Positions 17,474-26,230 of a stretch of 43,501 nt of DNA are shown piece after piece. The translations under genes and the position numbers were made by a program. Position 1 is the stretch's first letter. Every line of letters begins with the position of its first letter. The DNA lies in assembly GCF_001650025.1 (NCBI RefSeq), contig NZ_LVVY01000075.1, forward strand, positions 1-43,501, in the 5' to 3' direction. Source of the stretch: Devosia elaeis. Lineage in GTDB: Bacteria > Pseudomonadota > Alphaproteobacteria > Rhizobiales > Devosiaceae. The notes beneath the pieces are model-generated. The model made no database searches. It saw nothing but the letters and a program-made list of their open reading frames with translations, and was not told where the DNA came from.

Positions 17474-18220
17474 TTATGCGAGGAAAATCGCGGGATTGTC
17501 GGTGATGACGCCAGTGAGGCCTGCATCCCAGAATGAAACGAGCTGCACGGGGTCGTTGCAGGTCCAGGCGCGCACCTTGATGCCGCGCTCGCGCGTCCGC
17601 TCGAGCAGGCCGATGCTGAGCGTCTTGTAGTGCATATGAATGGTCGTGGCCGGAATGGCGGCGAGGCGCTGTTCCCAATCCTCGGGCACCATGCCCCAGA
17701 GCATGGCCATTTCCAGTTCCGGCTCCAGCGCGTGCATGGCCTTGAGCGCTTCGGCATCGAAGCTGGAGATCATGATGCGAGTGCCCGCCGCCCGGCCGGC
17801 AATGTCGGCCTGGACGGCCCGCACCAATTGATCGAGCGACTTGTGGTGCGCGTGCTGCTTGATCTCGACATTGGCGCTGAGCCCGAATTCGCCTAGGGCC
17901 GCGATGGTTTCGACCAGCGTGGGGATACGCTCCCCGGCAAAGCGGTCGCCGAACCAGGCGCCGGCGTCGAGGGCGCCGATCTCGGCCTGCGTGAGTGCTC
18001 CGAGCGATCCCTTGCCGGACGAGGTGCGGTCGACGCTGTCGTCGTGGATAACCACCAGCCTACCATCGGCGCTGAGCGCCACGTCGAGTTCCACCCATTT
18101 CGCTCCGGCCTCGGCGGCGGCGCGAAAGGCGGCAATGGTGTTTTCCGGGGCAATCGCGGAAGCGCCGCGATGGGCCTGGACTTCATCCGGCACCGGGCCG
18201 GGCAGGGCAGTGAGCGTCAT
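17474..18220 (-). CDS. ugpQ: Glycerophosphodiester phosphodiesterase
   Basis: A 248-aa cytoplasmic GDPD-fold enzyme that splits glycerophosphodiesters into sn-glycerol-3-phosphate and an alcohol. The active-site set is visible: H17-R18 in 'AHRGAS', E26 in 'PENT', E44 and D46 in 'WVELDV', and H59 in 'VIHDDSVDRT'. There is no signal peptide, so it acts on imported diesters, like E. coli UgpQ. It follows ugpC (22 nt), giving the same B-A-E-C-Q gene order as the E. coli ugp operon. Confidence 0.94.
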   Translation of the reverse strand: MTLTALPGPVPDEVQAHRGASAIAPENTIAAFRAAAEAGAKWVELDVALSADGRLVVIHDDSVDRTSSGKGSLGALTQAEIGALDAGAWFGDRFAGERIPTLVETIAALGEFGLSANVEIKQHAHHKSLDQLVRAVQADIAGRAAGTRIMISSFDAEALKAMHALEPELEMAMLWGMVPEDWEQRLAAIPATTIHMHYKTLSIGLLERTRERGIKVRAWTCNDPVQLVSFWDAGLTGVITDNPAIFLA

Positions 18221-18241
18221 GATCTGTTCTTTGGTTCGCTC

Positions 18242-19288
18242 TCAGGGATTGTCGGCGCGCCGGCCGGTCTGCGCACTGAACGGATGCAGGTCGGCGAGGC
18301 GGGCATGGACCACGATATCCGATACCTCGGCAATTTCCGGACGTCCGGGCACGCTGAGCACGATCGACTGGCCGGATGAATTCAGGCGCACATGCAGATG
18401 GCTCTCGCCCCCGATGGGCTCGAGCAGTTCGACGCTGGCCTCCAGCGCCAGCGACGGTTCGGCCGGCTGTTCCAGAACGAAGGCGTCGGGGCGGATGCCC
18501 ACGATGTCGGTTCCGCTGGGCAGGCCGGCGGAAACCTCGTTTCCGGACAGCGAAGAAACCGGAATGAGATTCATCGGCGGCGAGCCGATAAAGCCGGCCA
18601 CGAACAAGGTGGCGGGGCGATCATAAACTTCGGTCGGCGTGCCGATCTGCTCGACGAGCCCGCTATTCATCACCACCAGCCGGTCCGCCAGCGTCATGGC
18701 CTCGAGCTGGTCATGGGTGACATAGAGGCTGGTGGTCTTGAGGCGCCGCTGCAGCTTGCGGATTTCGACGCGCATCTGCACGCGCAGCTTGGCATCGAGA
18801 TTAGAGAGCGGCTCGTCGAAGAGGAAGGCGGCCGGTTCGCGCACGATGGCGCGGCCCATGGCGACGCGCTGGCGCTGACCACCCGAGAGCTGGCGCGGCT
18901 TGCGGTCGAGCAGAGCGCCGATTTCGAGGATATCGGCCGCTTCCCGGACGCGGCGATTGATCTCCTCGCGCGGCGTGCCGCGATTCTTGAGGCCATATTC
19001 GAGATTCCCCCGCACGGTCATATGCGGATAGAGCGCGTAATTCTGGAACACCATGGCGATGTCGCGCTCGGCCGGCTCGGCCTTGACCACGTTGCGGCCG
19101 CCGATCTCGATACTGCCCGAGGTTACGGTCTCAAGGCCGGCGACCATGCGCAGCAGGGTGGACTTGCCGCAGCCGGAGGGACCCACCAGCACGATGAGCT
19201 CGCCGTCGGCAACGTCCAGATTGACGCCTTTAACCGCCGGGATGTCGCCGTAGCTCTTCATGAGATCGATGAGGCTGATCGTTGCCAT
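18242..19288 (-). CDS. ugpC: sn-glycerol-3-phosphate ABC transporter ATP-binding protein
   Basis: A 348-aa ATPase of the MalK/UgpC group. Walker A is GPSGCGKST (residues about 36-44), signature '[15 protein letters not shown]', Walker B '[11 protein letters not shown]', switch His in '[12 protein letters not shown]'. A C-terminal TOBE/MOP regulatory domain follows ('[11 protein letters not shown]', 'GIRPDAFVL'). It starts 3 nt after the ugpE stop. The ugp name rests on operon order and the adjacent GDPD; the protein alone would only say carbohydrate-class ATPase. Confidence 0.9.
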   Translation of the reverse strand: MATISLIDLMKSYGDIPAVKGVNLDVADGELIVLVGPSGCGKSTLLRMVAGLETVTSGSIEIGGRNVVKAEPAERDIAMVFQNYALYPHMTVRGNLEYGLKNRGTPREEINRRVREAADILEIGALLDRKPRQLSGGQRQRVAMGRAIVREPAAFLFDEPLSNLDAKLRVQMRVEIRKLQRRLKTTSLYVTHDQLEAMTLADRLVVMNSGLVEQIGTPTEVYDRPATLFVAGFIGSPPMNLIPVSSLSGNEVSAGLPSGTDIVGIRPDAFVLEQPAEPSLALEASVELLEPIGGESHLHVRLNSSGQSIVLSVPGRPEIAEVSDIVVHARLADLHPFSAQTGRRADNP

Positions 19289-19291
19289 GGC

Positions 19292-20140
19292 TTATTTCTC
19301 CGTTTCCACGAGGCCTTTGACGAACAGGCGCTGCATGAAGATGACGACAAGGACGGGGGGCAGCATGGCCAGGATCACGGCGGCCATGACGAGGTGCCAG
19401 AGCGGTTCGGAATCGGCGCTGGCGGCGAGCCGCTTGATGCCCATGACGATGGTGTAATAGCGGCTGTCAGAGGTGACCAGCAGCGGCCACATATATTGCA
19501 CCCAGCCGAAGATGAAGAGGATGACGAAGAGCGCGGCGATATTGGTGCGGCTGAGCGGCAACAGGATATCGCGGAAGAATTTCATCGGTCCCGCGCCATC
19601 GACCCGCGCCGCTTCCATCAATTCGTCCGGGATGGTGAGGAAGAACTGGCGGAACAGGAAGGTGGCCGTCGCCGAGGCGATCAGCGGCAGGATCAGGCCC
19701 TGGTAGGAATTGAGCATGCCCAGATTGGCCACCACCGCGAAGGTGGGGATGATGCGCACCTCGACGGGCAGCATCAGCGTGATGAAGATGATCCAGAAGG
19801 CCAGCAGGCGGAACGGGAATTTGAAATAGACGATGGCATAGGCCGAGAGTAGCGAGATCGCGATCTTGCCGACCGCGATGGCCACGGCCATCAGCAACGA
19901 ATTCATCATCATGACCCAGATCGGCGGCGCGCCGGAGCTGGACAGGCCTTCGTTCCAGATCGTGCTGTAGTTCTCGACCAGGTGCGGACCGGGCAGCAGC
20001 GGCACAAGGCCACTGACGAACTGCCCCGGGCCATGGGTGGACGCGATGAAGGCCAGATAGACCGGAAAGACGACGATAACGACGCCCGCTATCAGCACCA
20101 GGTGGGTGAGGAAGGTGAGAAAGGGTCTGTTTTCAACCAT
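19292..20140 (-). CDS. ugpE: sn-glycerol-3-phosphate ABC transporter permease
   Basis: A 282-aa inner-membrane protein of the MalG class with six predicted spans. The first is at about residues 10-33 (TFLTHLVLIAGVVIVVFPVY), and the EAA loop that contacts the ATPase is 'MEAARVDGAGPMKFFRDIL'. It lies 13 nt downstream of ugpA and 3 nt upstream of ugpC. It forms the channel with UgpA. Confidence 0.9.
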   Translation of the reverse strand: MVENRPFLTFLTHLVLIAGVVIVVFPVYLAFIASTHGPGQFVSGLVPLLPGPHLVENYSTIWNEGLSSSGAPPIWVMMMNSLLMAVAIAVGKIAISLLSAYAIVYFKFPFRLLAFWIIFITLMLPVEVRIIPTFAVVANLGMLNSYQGLILPLIASATATFLFRQFFLTIPDELMEAARVDGAGPMKFFRDILLPLSRTNIAALFVILFIFGWVQYMWPLLVTSDSRYYTIVMGIKRLAASADSEPLWHLVMAAVILAMLPPVLVVIFMQRLFVKGLVETEK

Positions 20141-20153
20141 TTCGGATCAGCCC

Positions 20154-21038
20154 CTAATACTGCACACGGCGTTCCACGAAGCGGAACTGCACGATGGTGA
20201 GAGCGATGACAATCAGCATGAGAATGACCGATTGGGCGGCGGACGACCCGATGTTCAGGTTCAGCACGCCGTCGGTATAGACCTTGTAGACCAGGATATT
20301 GGTGGCCTGTGCGGGGCCGCCGCTGGTCGTCGCATCGACAATGCCGAAGGTGTCGAACATGGCGTAATTGATGTTGATGATCAGCAGGAAGAAGGTCGTC
20401 GGCGAGATCAGCGGGAAGATGATGGTCCAGAACCGCTTGAACGGGCCTGCGCCGTCGATGGCCGCCGCTTCATTGAGCGATTGTGGCACCGATTGCAGTC
20501 CAGCGACGAAGAACAGGAAATTGTAGGAAATCTGCTTCCAGGCTGCGGCGATGATGATGAGAATCATGGCCTGGTTGCCGTCGATGCGATGGTTCCAGCT
20601 GATCCCCAGACCGCGCAGTATATAGGGCGCAAGACCGATGGACGGATTGAAGATGAACCACCAGAGAATACCCACCACGACCGGGGCCACCGCATAGGGC
20701 CAGACCAGGAGCGTGGTATAGACCTTGCCCGAGCGCAGCAGGCGGTTGACCGCCACGGCCAGCAGCAGGGAAATCGCCATGGACAACAGCGTCACCGAGA
20801 TGGCGAAGATGGCGGTGCGGCCCAGCGAGCTCAGGTAATTGGGATCGGCGAAGATCCGCCGATAATTGTCGAACCAGATGAAGGTGGTGCGGAAGCCGAA
20901 CGGGTCCTCTCGTTCGAACGAGGATTTTACCGCCTGAAGGGCGGGCCAAATGAAGAAGATCAGCGTGACCGCCAATTGCGGTGCCAGCAGGATATAGGGC
21001 AGCAGCTTGCTTGGAAAAATGGTGCGTTTGGTCTGCAT
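20154..21038 (-). CDS. ugpA: sn-glycerol-3-phosphate ABC transporter permease
   Basis: A 294-aa inner-membrane protein of the MalF class. The start was set at ATG 21038 ([18 protein letters not shown]) because GAGGA sits just upstream; the longer frame to 21080 has no such site. It has six spans and the EAA loop '[19 protein letters not shown]'. It partners UgpE. A 99-nt spacer with a strong stem-loop separates it from ugpB. Confidence 0.9.
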   Translation of the reverse strand: MQTKRTIFPSKLLPYILLAPQLAVTLIFFIWPALQAVKSSFEREDPFGFRTTFIWFDNYRRIFADPNYLSSLGRTAIFAISVTLLSMAISLLLAVAVNRLLRSGKVYTTLLVWPYAVAPVVVGILWWFIFNPSIGLAPYILRGLGISWNHRIDGNQAMILIIIAAAWKQISYNFLFFVAGLQSVPQSLNEAAAIDGAGPFKRFWTIIFPLISPTTFFLLIININYAMFDTFGIVDATTSGGPAQATNILVYKVYTDGVLNLNIGSSAAQSVILMLIVIALTIVQFRFVERRVQY

Positions 21039-21096
21039 GGGTCCTCGCACGGGCGGCCGGTGGAGGACCGGATGGGTCATCCATAGCGCAGCGCAT

Positions 21097-21127
21097 GAAA
21101 ACGGGGCCGGAAAGTCTTCCGGCCCCG
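21097..21127 (-). terminator. Strong stem-loop with short T-run between ugpB and ugpA (attenuator-like)
   Basis: Arms CGGGGCCGGAA (21102-21112) and TTCCGGCCCCG (21117-21127) form a perfect 11-bp stem with a 4-nt loop. On the transcribed minus strand it is followed by TTTTC, so it could act as a weak intrinsic terminator that lowers expression of ugpAECQ relative to ugpB, or it could stabilise the ugpB message. Confidence 0.65.
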
Positions 21128-21137
21128 CAGAGCGTGA

Positions 21138-22463
21138 TTATTGATTGGTGGTTTCGAATTCGCGCAGGATCTCGTTACCGCGGACGACCGCGGCGTCGAG
21201 GGCCTCCTGGGCGCTCTTCTGGCCTGCGAGCAGTGCTTCGAATTCTTCGTCGATCACGGTGCGGACCTGGCTCAGATTGCCGAAGCGGATGCCCTTGGAA
21301 TTGGCCGTCGGCGTACCGCGGGTGATCTGCTCGATGGCCACGTCCGAACCCGGATTGGCTTCGTAATAGCCCTGTTCCTTACCCAGTTCGAAGGCGGCAT
21401 TGGTGATCGGCAGATAGCCGGTGAACTGGTGCCAGTCGGCCTGGACTTCAGGCTGGCTCAGATAGGTGAAGAATTCGGCCACGCCCTTGTATACGTCGTC
21501 ATTGTGGCCGTTGAGGACCCAGAGGGTGGCGCCGCCGATAATCGAGTTCTTCGGATCGGTGGTTTCGTCGTCGTAATAGGGCAGGGGCGCGAAGCCGACC
21601 TCGAAGTCCTTGGAATTGGCGATGACGCCGGCGCGCGAACCCGAGGAGTTCATGTAGATCGCGCATTCGCCCGAATAGAATTTCGGTGCCGCATCAGGAC
21701 CACCCACCGGGCCGCCATATTGATAGAGGCCTTCGTCCGACCATTTCTTGAGATTTTCCCAGTGCTTAGCCTGGATCGGACCGTTGAAGGTGAACTCTGT
21801 GCCGAGGCCGCCGAAGCCGTTTTCCAGCGTGCCATAGGGCTGGTCGTGGATGGCCGAGAGGTTTTCGAGCTGGATCCAGGACACCCAGGCGGTGCTCAGG
21901 CCGCAATTGGCAGCGCCCGAATCCACGATCTGGCGCATGGCGGTTTCGACTTCGGCCCAGGTCTTGGGTGGGGTTTCGGGATCAAGGCCGGCTTCCTCGA
22001 AGGCGGTCTTGTTGTAGTACATGATCGGCGTGGAGGAGTTGAACGGCAGCGACAGGATATTGCCGTCGGTATCCGAGTAATAGCCCACGACCGGCGCGAG
22101 GAACGCGTTCGGATCCCAGGGCTGGTCGTTTTCGGTCATCAGCTCGTAGACCGGCTTAACGGCGCCCTTGGCGGCCATCATCGTGCCGGTGCCGACTTCG
22201 AAAACCTGAACGATTGCAGGCTGTTCGTTGGCGCGGAACGCCGCGATGGCGGCGGTCAGGGTCTCGGGGTAGGAGCCCTTGTAGGTGGTGACGACCTTGT
22301 ATTCCGACTGGCTGTCATTGAAGCCCTGGGCGATCGATTCCAGCTTCTTGCCCAGTTCCGCATCCAGTGCGTGCCACCAGGAAATCTCGGTCTGGGCAAA
22401 GGCGGCACCAGCCGACAGCACAGCGGCCAGCCCGACGGACAGGCCCAATACGTTCTTGAACAT
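21138..22463 (-). CDS. ugpB: sn-glycerol-3-phosphate ABC transporter substrate-binding protein
   Basis: A 441-aa periplasmic SBP family 1 protein, close to the length of E. coli UgpB. The start was set at ATG 22463 (MFKNVLGLSVGLAAVLSAGA) behind GGGAGTG. The signal peptide is probably cleaved after 'AAFA-QTE'. UgpB-like features include 'ISWWHALDAELGKKLESIAQGFNDSQ', 'VVTTYKGSYPETLTAAIAAF', 'QVFEVGTGTMM' and 'FNSSTPIMYYNKTAFEEAG', which match the family's ligand-binding segments. It is the first gene of ugpBAECQ-deoR and captures glycerol-3-phosphate or glycerophosphodiesters. Its upstream region carries two palindromes suited to DeoR control. Confidence 0.94.
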   Translation of the reverse strand: MFKNVLGLSVGLAAVLSAGAAFAQTEISWWHALDAELGKKLESIAQGFNDSQSEYKVVTTYKGSYPETLTAAIAAFRANEQPAIVQVFEVGTGTMMAAKGAVKPVYELMTENDQPWDPNAFLAPVVGYYSDTDGNILSLPFNSSTPIMYYNKTAFEEAGLDPETPPKTWAEVETAMRQIVDSGAANCGLSTAWVSWIQLENLSAIHDQPYGTLENGFGGLGTEFTFNGPIQAKHWENLKKWSDEGLYQYGGPVGGPDAAPKFYSGECAIYMNSSGSRAGVIANSKDFEVGFAPLPYYDDETTDPKNSIIGGATLWVLNGHNDDVYKGVAEFFTYLSQPEVQADWHQFTGYLPITNAAFELGKEQGYYEANPGSDVAIEQITRGTPTANSKGIRFGNLSQVRTVIDEEFEALLAGQKSAQEALDAAVVRGNEILREFETTNQ

Positions 22464-22550
22464 GCTCACTCCCTTGATATTGCGCCGGGACTTTTTCGTC
22501 CCGTGCTTGGCAGCATATGACAGCATCGAATCTTCCTTTGCAAACAGGAA

Positions 22551-22566
22551 ATGTTCATTTGAACAT
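22551..22566. promoter_or_regulatory. Palindromic operator candidate for the DeoR regulator, ugpB-proximal
   Basis: Perfect 7-nt arms ATGTTCA and TGAACAT are separated by TT, 88 nt upstream of the ugpB start. The TGTTC/GAACA arms recall GlpR-type sites. A related palindrome lies at 22690-22701. The symmetry is seen directly; the regulator assignment is inference. Confidence 0.6.
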
Positions 22567-22689
22567 CGGAGGAGAAAAGGCCGACTCTTTAGCGACCCGG
22601 AGAGGGTTCTAGATCAGGTACTTAGCAGTTTTGTGACAGTCGCCGCAGCCCGCCGTGCCTGTGCATATTCGCGGTGGAATGTTGTTATC

Positions 22690-22701
22690 GTTCAAGTGAA
22701 C
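22690..22701. promoter_or_regulatory. Second TTCA-nn-TGAA palindrome, ugpB-distal
   Basis: GTTCA-AG-TGAAC shares the arm sequence and 2-nt spacer of the palindrome at 22551-22566, and the centres are 137 nt apart. It lies just downstream of the 22718 end of the AceE-like gene. Two sites at this distance could allow looping by a DeoR-type repressor. The 254-nt gap 22464-22717 holds no gene. Confidence 0.5.
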
Positions 22702-22717
22702 ACGGGCCTCGCAGCCC

Positions 22718-25087
22718 TCATGCGCGGGGGATGAAATGACGGCATGCCGTTTCAATGGCTTGGGCGTCGATCTCGAAATGGCGGTAGAGGTCGGGGACCG
22801 TGCCGGTCTGACCGAAATGCTCGACGCCCAGGGCGATGGTGCGGTGGCCGAGAACGCTGCCGAGCCAGCCCAGGGTAGCGGGATGGGCGTCGATGGCGGT
22901 GACGATGCCGGTACGGTGGGGAATTTCGGAGAGCAAATCCTCTATATGGCTCAAGGACTTGTCGCCATGCAGCCGCGCCCGCTGCGCCGCCTGCCAACCG
23001 GCATTGAGCCGATCGGCCGAGGTGATGGCGAGCACGGCGACATTGCGCCGATCGCCCCCGAGGCGGGCCGCGGCCGCGATGGCCTCGCTGGCGAGGACGC
23101 CCTGATAGGCGATGACCACGTCGCATTCCGGCGTTGGTTTTTTGAGCCAATAGGCACCACCAATGACCGAATTCGTTAGCAGACTGTTCACCTCACGGGG
23201 TACCTGATCGATGCTACGGGTAGACAAACGCAGATAAACCGAGCCGCCGGTGACGTCGCGCGGCCAGTCGGCCAGATCGGGCCGCGCGTCGCCGCTCCGT
23301 TGCATGTAGTCAAAGGCCCAATCCACGATGATGGCGAGCTCGTCGGCAAAGGCCGGCTCGAAGCTTGCCAGCCCGTCCTGCGCCATGCCGATCAGCGGGG
23401 AGGAGATGGACTGGTGCGCGCCGCCCTCGCCGGCCAGCGATACCCCGGAGGGGGTGGCGACGAGCAGGAAGCGCGCATCCTGGTAGCAGGCATAATTGAG
23501 GGCATCGAGGCCGCGGGCGATGAAGGGATCGTAGAGCGTGCCGATCGGCAGGAGCCGCTCGCCGAAGAGGGAATGGGAAAGGCCGGCCGCGCCCAGCATC
23601 AGGAACAGGTTCATTTCGGCAATGCCCAGTTCCATATGCTGGCCATCGGGGCCGAAGCGCCATTTCTGGGTCGAAGGAATGGCTTCCTTCTGGAACAGGT
23701 CGGCCATCTCCCCCGGCGCGAACAGGTTGCGCCGGTTGACCCAGGCGCCGAGATTAGTCGAGACGGTGACGTCGGGCGAGGTGGTGACGATGCGGCGGGC
23801 CAGCTCGCTGTCGGTTTTGGCGATGGCATCGAGAATGCGGCCGAAGGCGGCCTGGGTTGAGGTCGGCCCGGTGCCGAGCAATTGCGGGCCGATCGTGGGC
23901 ACGACGGGCGAGGTCAGGCGGCGCGAGGCCCTGGTGTTGAACGGCACCCGATCGAGAAAGCCCTGGAGGGCGTCGGGATGGTCCAGCCCTTCGAATAGAT
24001 CCCATTCGTACCCCGGGCGGATATTGTGGGATCGGCGCAGCTGCTCGATCTGGTCGCCGGTCATCTGGCCGGCATGATTGTCCTTGTGCCCGGCCAAAGG
24101 CGTGCCCCAGCCCTTGACGGTATAGGCGATGAAGACGGTCGGCTGCTCGCTGCCGGCCGCCTCGAATTGTTCGAGCAGGCTTTCCACGCAATGGCCGCCG
24201 AGATTGGCCATCAGGGCGGCGAGCTCGTCGTCGCTGCGGCGGGCGAGGAGGGCGGAGACCTCGTCCTGATCGCCGATTTCATCGGATAGCCGTTCGCGCC
24301 AGGCCGCGCCGCCCCGGAACATCAGCGCCGAATAGAGGGCATTGGGGCAGGCATCGATCCAGGCCTTGAGGCTTTCGCCGCCCGGCTCGGCAAAGGCGGC
24401 GCGTTGCAGCGCGCCATATTTGAGGGTGACCACCTTCCAGCCGAAGGCGGCGAAGATGCCTTCGATGCGCTCATATAGCCCTTCGCGCACCACGCCATCG
24501 AGGCTCTGGCGATTGTAGTCGATGATCCACCAGCAATTCCTGAGACCATGCTTCCAGCCCTCGAGCAGGCATTCATAGATATTGCCCTCATCGAGCTCGG
24601 CATCGCCGGCCAGGGCGATCATCCGCCCCTCCGGCACATCCTTGCGGGACCAGTCCTTGGCACGGACATAGTCCTGCACCAGGGAGGCAAAGGCGGAGAA
24701 AGCCACGCCCAGGCCGACCGAGCCGGTGGAGAAATCGACGTCGTCGCTGTCCTTGGTGCGGGAGGGATAGGATTGCGCGCCGCCAAAGGCACGGAAATCG
24801 ACAAGCTTTTCTTTGGCCTGCCGGCCCATGAGATATTGGATGGCGTGAAAGACCGGCGCCGCATGCGGCTTGACCGCCACGCGGTCCTCGGGCCGGAGCA
24901 CGCCGAAATAGAGACTGGAGAGCAGGGCGGCCATGGAGGCGGAACTGGCCTGGTGCCCGCCCACTTTGACGCCATCCACATTGGGCCGGATGTGATTGGC
25001 ATGATGCACCATCCAGCTCGCCAGCCACAGCGACTTCCTGGTCAGCGCCTCGATGGCCTCGATTCGCCCGATACCCGCCTCGTTCAT
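22718..25087 (-). CDS. AceE-like thiamine-diphosphate enzyme (homodimeric pyruvate dehydrogenase E1/transketolase family)
   Basis: A 789-aa protein, shorter than E. coli AceE (about 887) but with the same order of thiamine-diphosphate (ThDP) domains. The start was set at ATG 25087 behind AGGAGA. The ThDP signature begins with GDAELDEGN (residues 161-169) and ends at DYNRQSLDG (N192), closely matching the AceE version. 'FSTGSVGLG' precedes it as in E1 proteins. The central pyrimidine-binding domain has 'HMELGIAEMNLFLMLGAAG', with the Glu that activates the cofactor. A transketolase-type C-terminal domain completes it. No E2 or E3 genes are nearby, so it either works with distant partners or is a stand-alone 2-oxo-acid or ketose-converting enzyme. 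It is divergent from an Lrp/AsnC regulator, hinting at control by an amino acid or its oxo-acid. Confidence 0.85.
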   Translation of the reverse strand: MNEAGIGRIEAIEALTRKSLWLASWMVHHANHIRPNVDGVKVGGHQASSASMAALLSSLYFGVLRPEDRVAVKPHAAPVFHAIQYLMGRQAKEKLVDFRAFGGAQSYPSRTKDSDDVDFSTGSVGLGVAFSAFASLVQDYVRAKDWSRKDVPEGRMIALAGDAELDEGNIYECLLEGWKHGLRNCWWIIDYNRQSLDGVVREGLYERIEGIFAAFGWKVVTLKYGALQRAAFAEPGGESLKAWIDACPNALYSALMFRGGAAWRERLSDEIGDQDEVSALLARRSDDELAALMANLGGHCVESLLEQFEAAGSEQPTVFIAYTVKGWGTPLAGHKDNHAGQMTGDQIEQLRRSHNIRPGYEWDLFEGLDHPDALQGFLDRVPFNTRASRRLTSPVVPTIGPQLLGTGPTSTQAAFGRILDAIAKTDSELARRIVTTSPDVTVSTNLGAWVNRRNLFAPGEMADLFQKEAIPSTQKWRFGPDGQHMELGIAEMNLFLMLGAAGLSHSLFGERLLPIGTLYDPFIARGLDALNYACYQDARFLLVATPSGVSLAGEGGAHQSISSPLIGMAQDGLASFEPAFADELAIIVDWAFDYMQRSGDARPDLADWPRDVTGGSVYLRLSTRSIDQVPREVNSLLTNSVIGGAYWLKKPTPECDVVIAYQGVLASEAIAAAARLGGDRRNVAVLAITSADRLNAGWQAAQRARLHGDKSLSHIEDLLSEIPHRTGIVTAIDAHPATLGWLGSVLGHRTIALGVEHFGQTGTVPDLYRHFEIDAQAIETACRHFIPRA

Positions 25088-25259
25088 CCCGGTCTCCTCT
25101 TCCCTTGCGCCAGACAATGCGGCTTGCGGCGAGACGATTCCCGTCTATGTTGCTCGAAAGAGTCGTGTCTGGCGCAGGTTTCGATAAGCTGAGGGCTTAA
25201 AAATAGCAGAAATCGCCAATGTCGGAATCGATCCGGTCGATCGCCGCATCCTGCGTGCC

Positions 25260-25679
25260 TTGCAGGAGGATGGCCGGATGACCGTGCAGGCCCTGGCCGA
25301 AAAGGTGGGGCTGTCGCCCTCGCCGTGTCTGCGCCGTGTCCGGCAACTGGAGCGGGCCGGGGTGATTTCCGGCTACAGCGCCAATATCGAACAGAAGGCG
25401 GTGGGCCTGCCGGTTTCGGTGTTCATCTCCATCAAGCTGGAGCGCCAGCGCGCCGACAATCTCGACACGTTCGGGGCGGCGATCAGCCGCTGGCCGGAGG
25501 TGATGGAATGCTATCTGATGACCGGCAAGTTCGATTTCCTGCTGCGCGTGGTCTGCGCCGATCTCGAAGCCTATGAGCACTTCCTGCGCGACCGACTGAC
25601 GCAATTGGAAGGCGTGGCCTCGATCGAGAGCAGCTTTTCACTGGGCGCGGTGAAATTTTCCCGAGTGCTGCCGCTTTAG
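25260..25679 (+). CDS. Lrp/AsnC family regulator with an irregular start
   Basis: The open frame gives 139 aa from a TTG at 25260. The Lrp HTH ('MTVQALAEKVGLSPSPCLRRVRQLERAGVI') and RAM ligand-binding domain ('VMECYLMTGKFDFLLRVVCADLEAYEHFL') are complete. The family's first helix is nevertheless encoded upstream in the same frame from about 25227 ('IDPVDRRILRALQEDGR'), without an ATG, GTG or TTG. An ATG at 25219 is out of frame by one base. One extra base near 25227 would give MSE-IDPVDRRIL, a normal Lrp start. So either a 1-nt deletion (or sequence error) has broken the start, or a rare start codon is used. It is divergent from the AceE-like gene, its likely target. Confidence 0.8.
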   Translation: MQEDGRMTVQALAEKVGLSPSPCLRRVRQLERAGVISGYSANIEQKAVGLPVSVFISIKLERQRADNLDTFGAAISRWPEVMECYLMTGKFDFLLRVVCADLEAYEHFLRDRLTQLEGVASIESSFSLGAVKFSRVLPL

Positions 25680-25828
25680 GGAGGCGCTTCGGTGCCGAAT
25701 GTCCGGATTGGCTGCTTTCGGGGAGGAGGCAATCAAAACCGACCTGGCGGCGCGTTTTTTTGACAAGTGTGTCGGCCTGGACCTGCTTTGTTCGTCGTTT
25801 TGTCGAGATCTATTTGCAGGAGTGGTCA

Positions 25829-26230
25829 ATGACACCAAGAATTTCGATAAGTCTTCCCATCGACAGCCGAAGGGTCGCCCACGATTTTTATCTCAATGCG
25901 CTTGGTCTCAGGTTGGTCGGGGAGCCGGATGAGGATGGCATGCCGGAGCCTCTTCAGTTCGCTCTCGGTGCAGAAACGCGCTTGGTGCTCATACCGGCTG
26001 GCGGGTTTGAATGGGTAATCGGCGCGAACCGTCTCGCGCCGGATGGTAGGAGCGAGTGCCTGCTCACCCTGGAAGTCGCCAGCGAGGACGAGGTTCATCG
26101 TGTGTTTCGAAACTGCGTTGAGGCAGGTGCAACGGCGATCAATGAGCCACGCCAGAAAGACTGGGGCTATGTCGCCATGATTGCCGATCCTGATGGCCAT
26201 ATGTGGATGATCGCCGCAAATCTTGGGTGA
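25829..26230 (+). CDS. VOC (glyoxalase/dioxygenase fold) family protein
   Basis: A 133-aa protein, one VOC module pair. The start was set at ATG 25829 (MTPRISISLPIDSRRVAHDFY) behind CAGGAG; the longer frame from 25760 is unsupported. The 'HDFYLNALGLRLVGEP' helix, a central 'RLVLIPAGGFEWV' strand and 'MIADPDGHMWMIAAN' at the end are typical of the glyoxalase/bleomycin-resistance superfamily. The terminal Glu metal ligand that many glyoxalases have is not evident ('HMWMIA'), so this may be a non-catalytic binder or use other ligands. No functional link to its neighbours is visible. Confidence 0.85.
   Translation: MTPRISISLPIDSRRVAHDFYLNALGLRLVGEPDEDGMPEPLQFALGAETRLVLIPAGGFEWVIGANRLAPDGRSECLLTLEVASEDEVHRVFRNCVEAGATAINEPRQKDWGYVAMIADPDGHMWMIAANLG

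Noticed and set aside
25699..25932. A 77-aa open frame before the VOC gene
   Set aside because: It overlaps the VOC start in another frame, has no good start signal and no recognisable motif.
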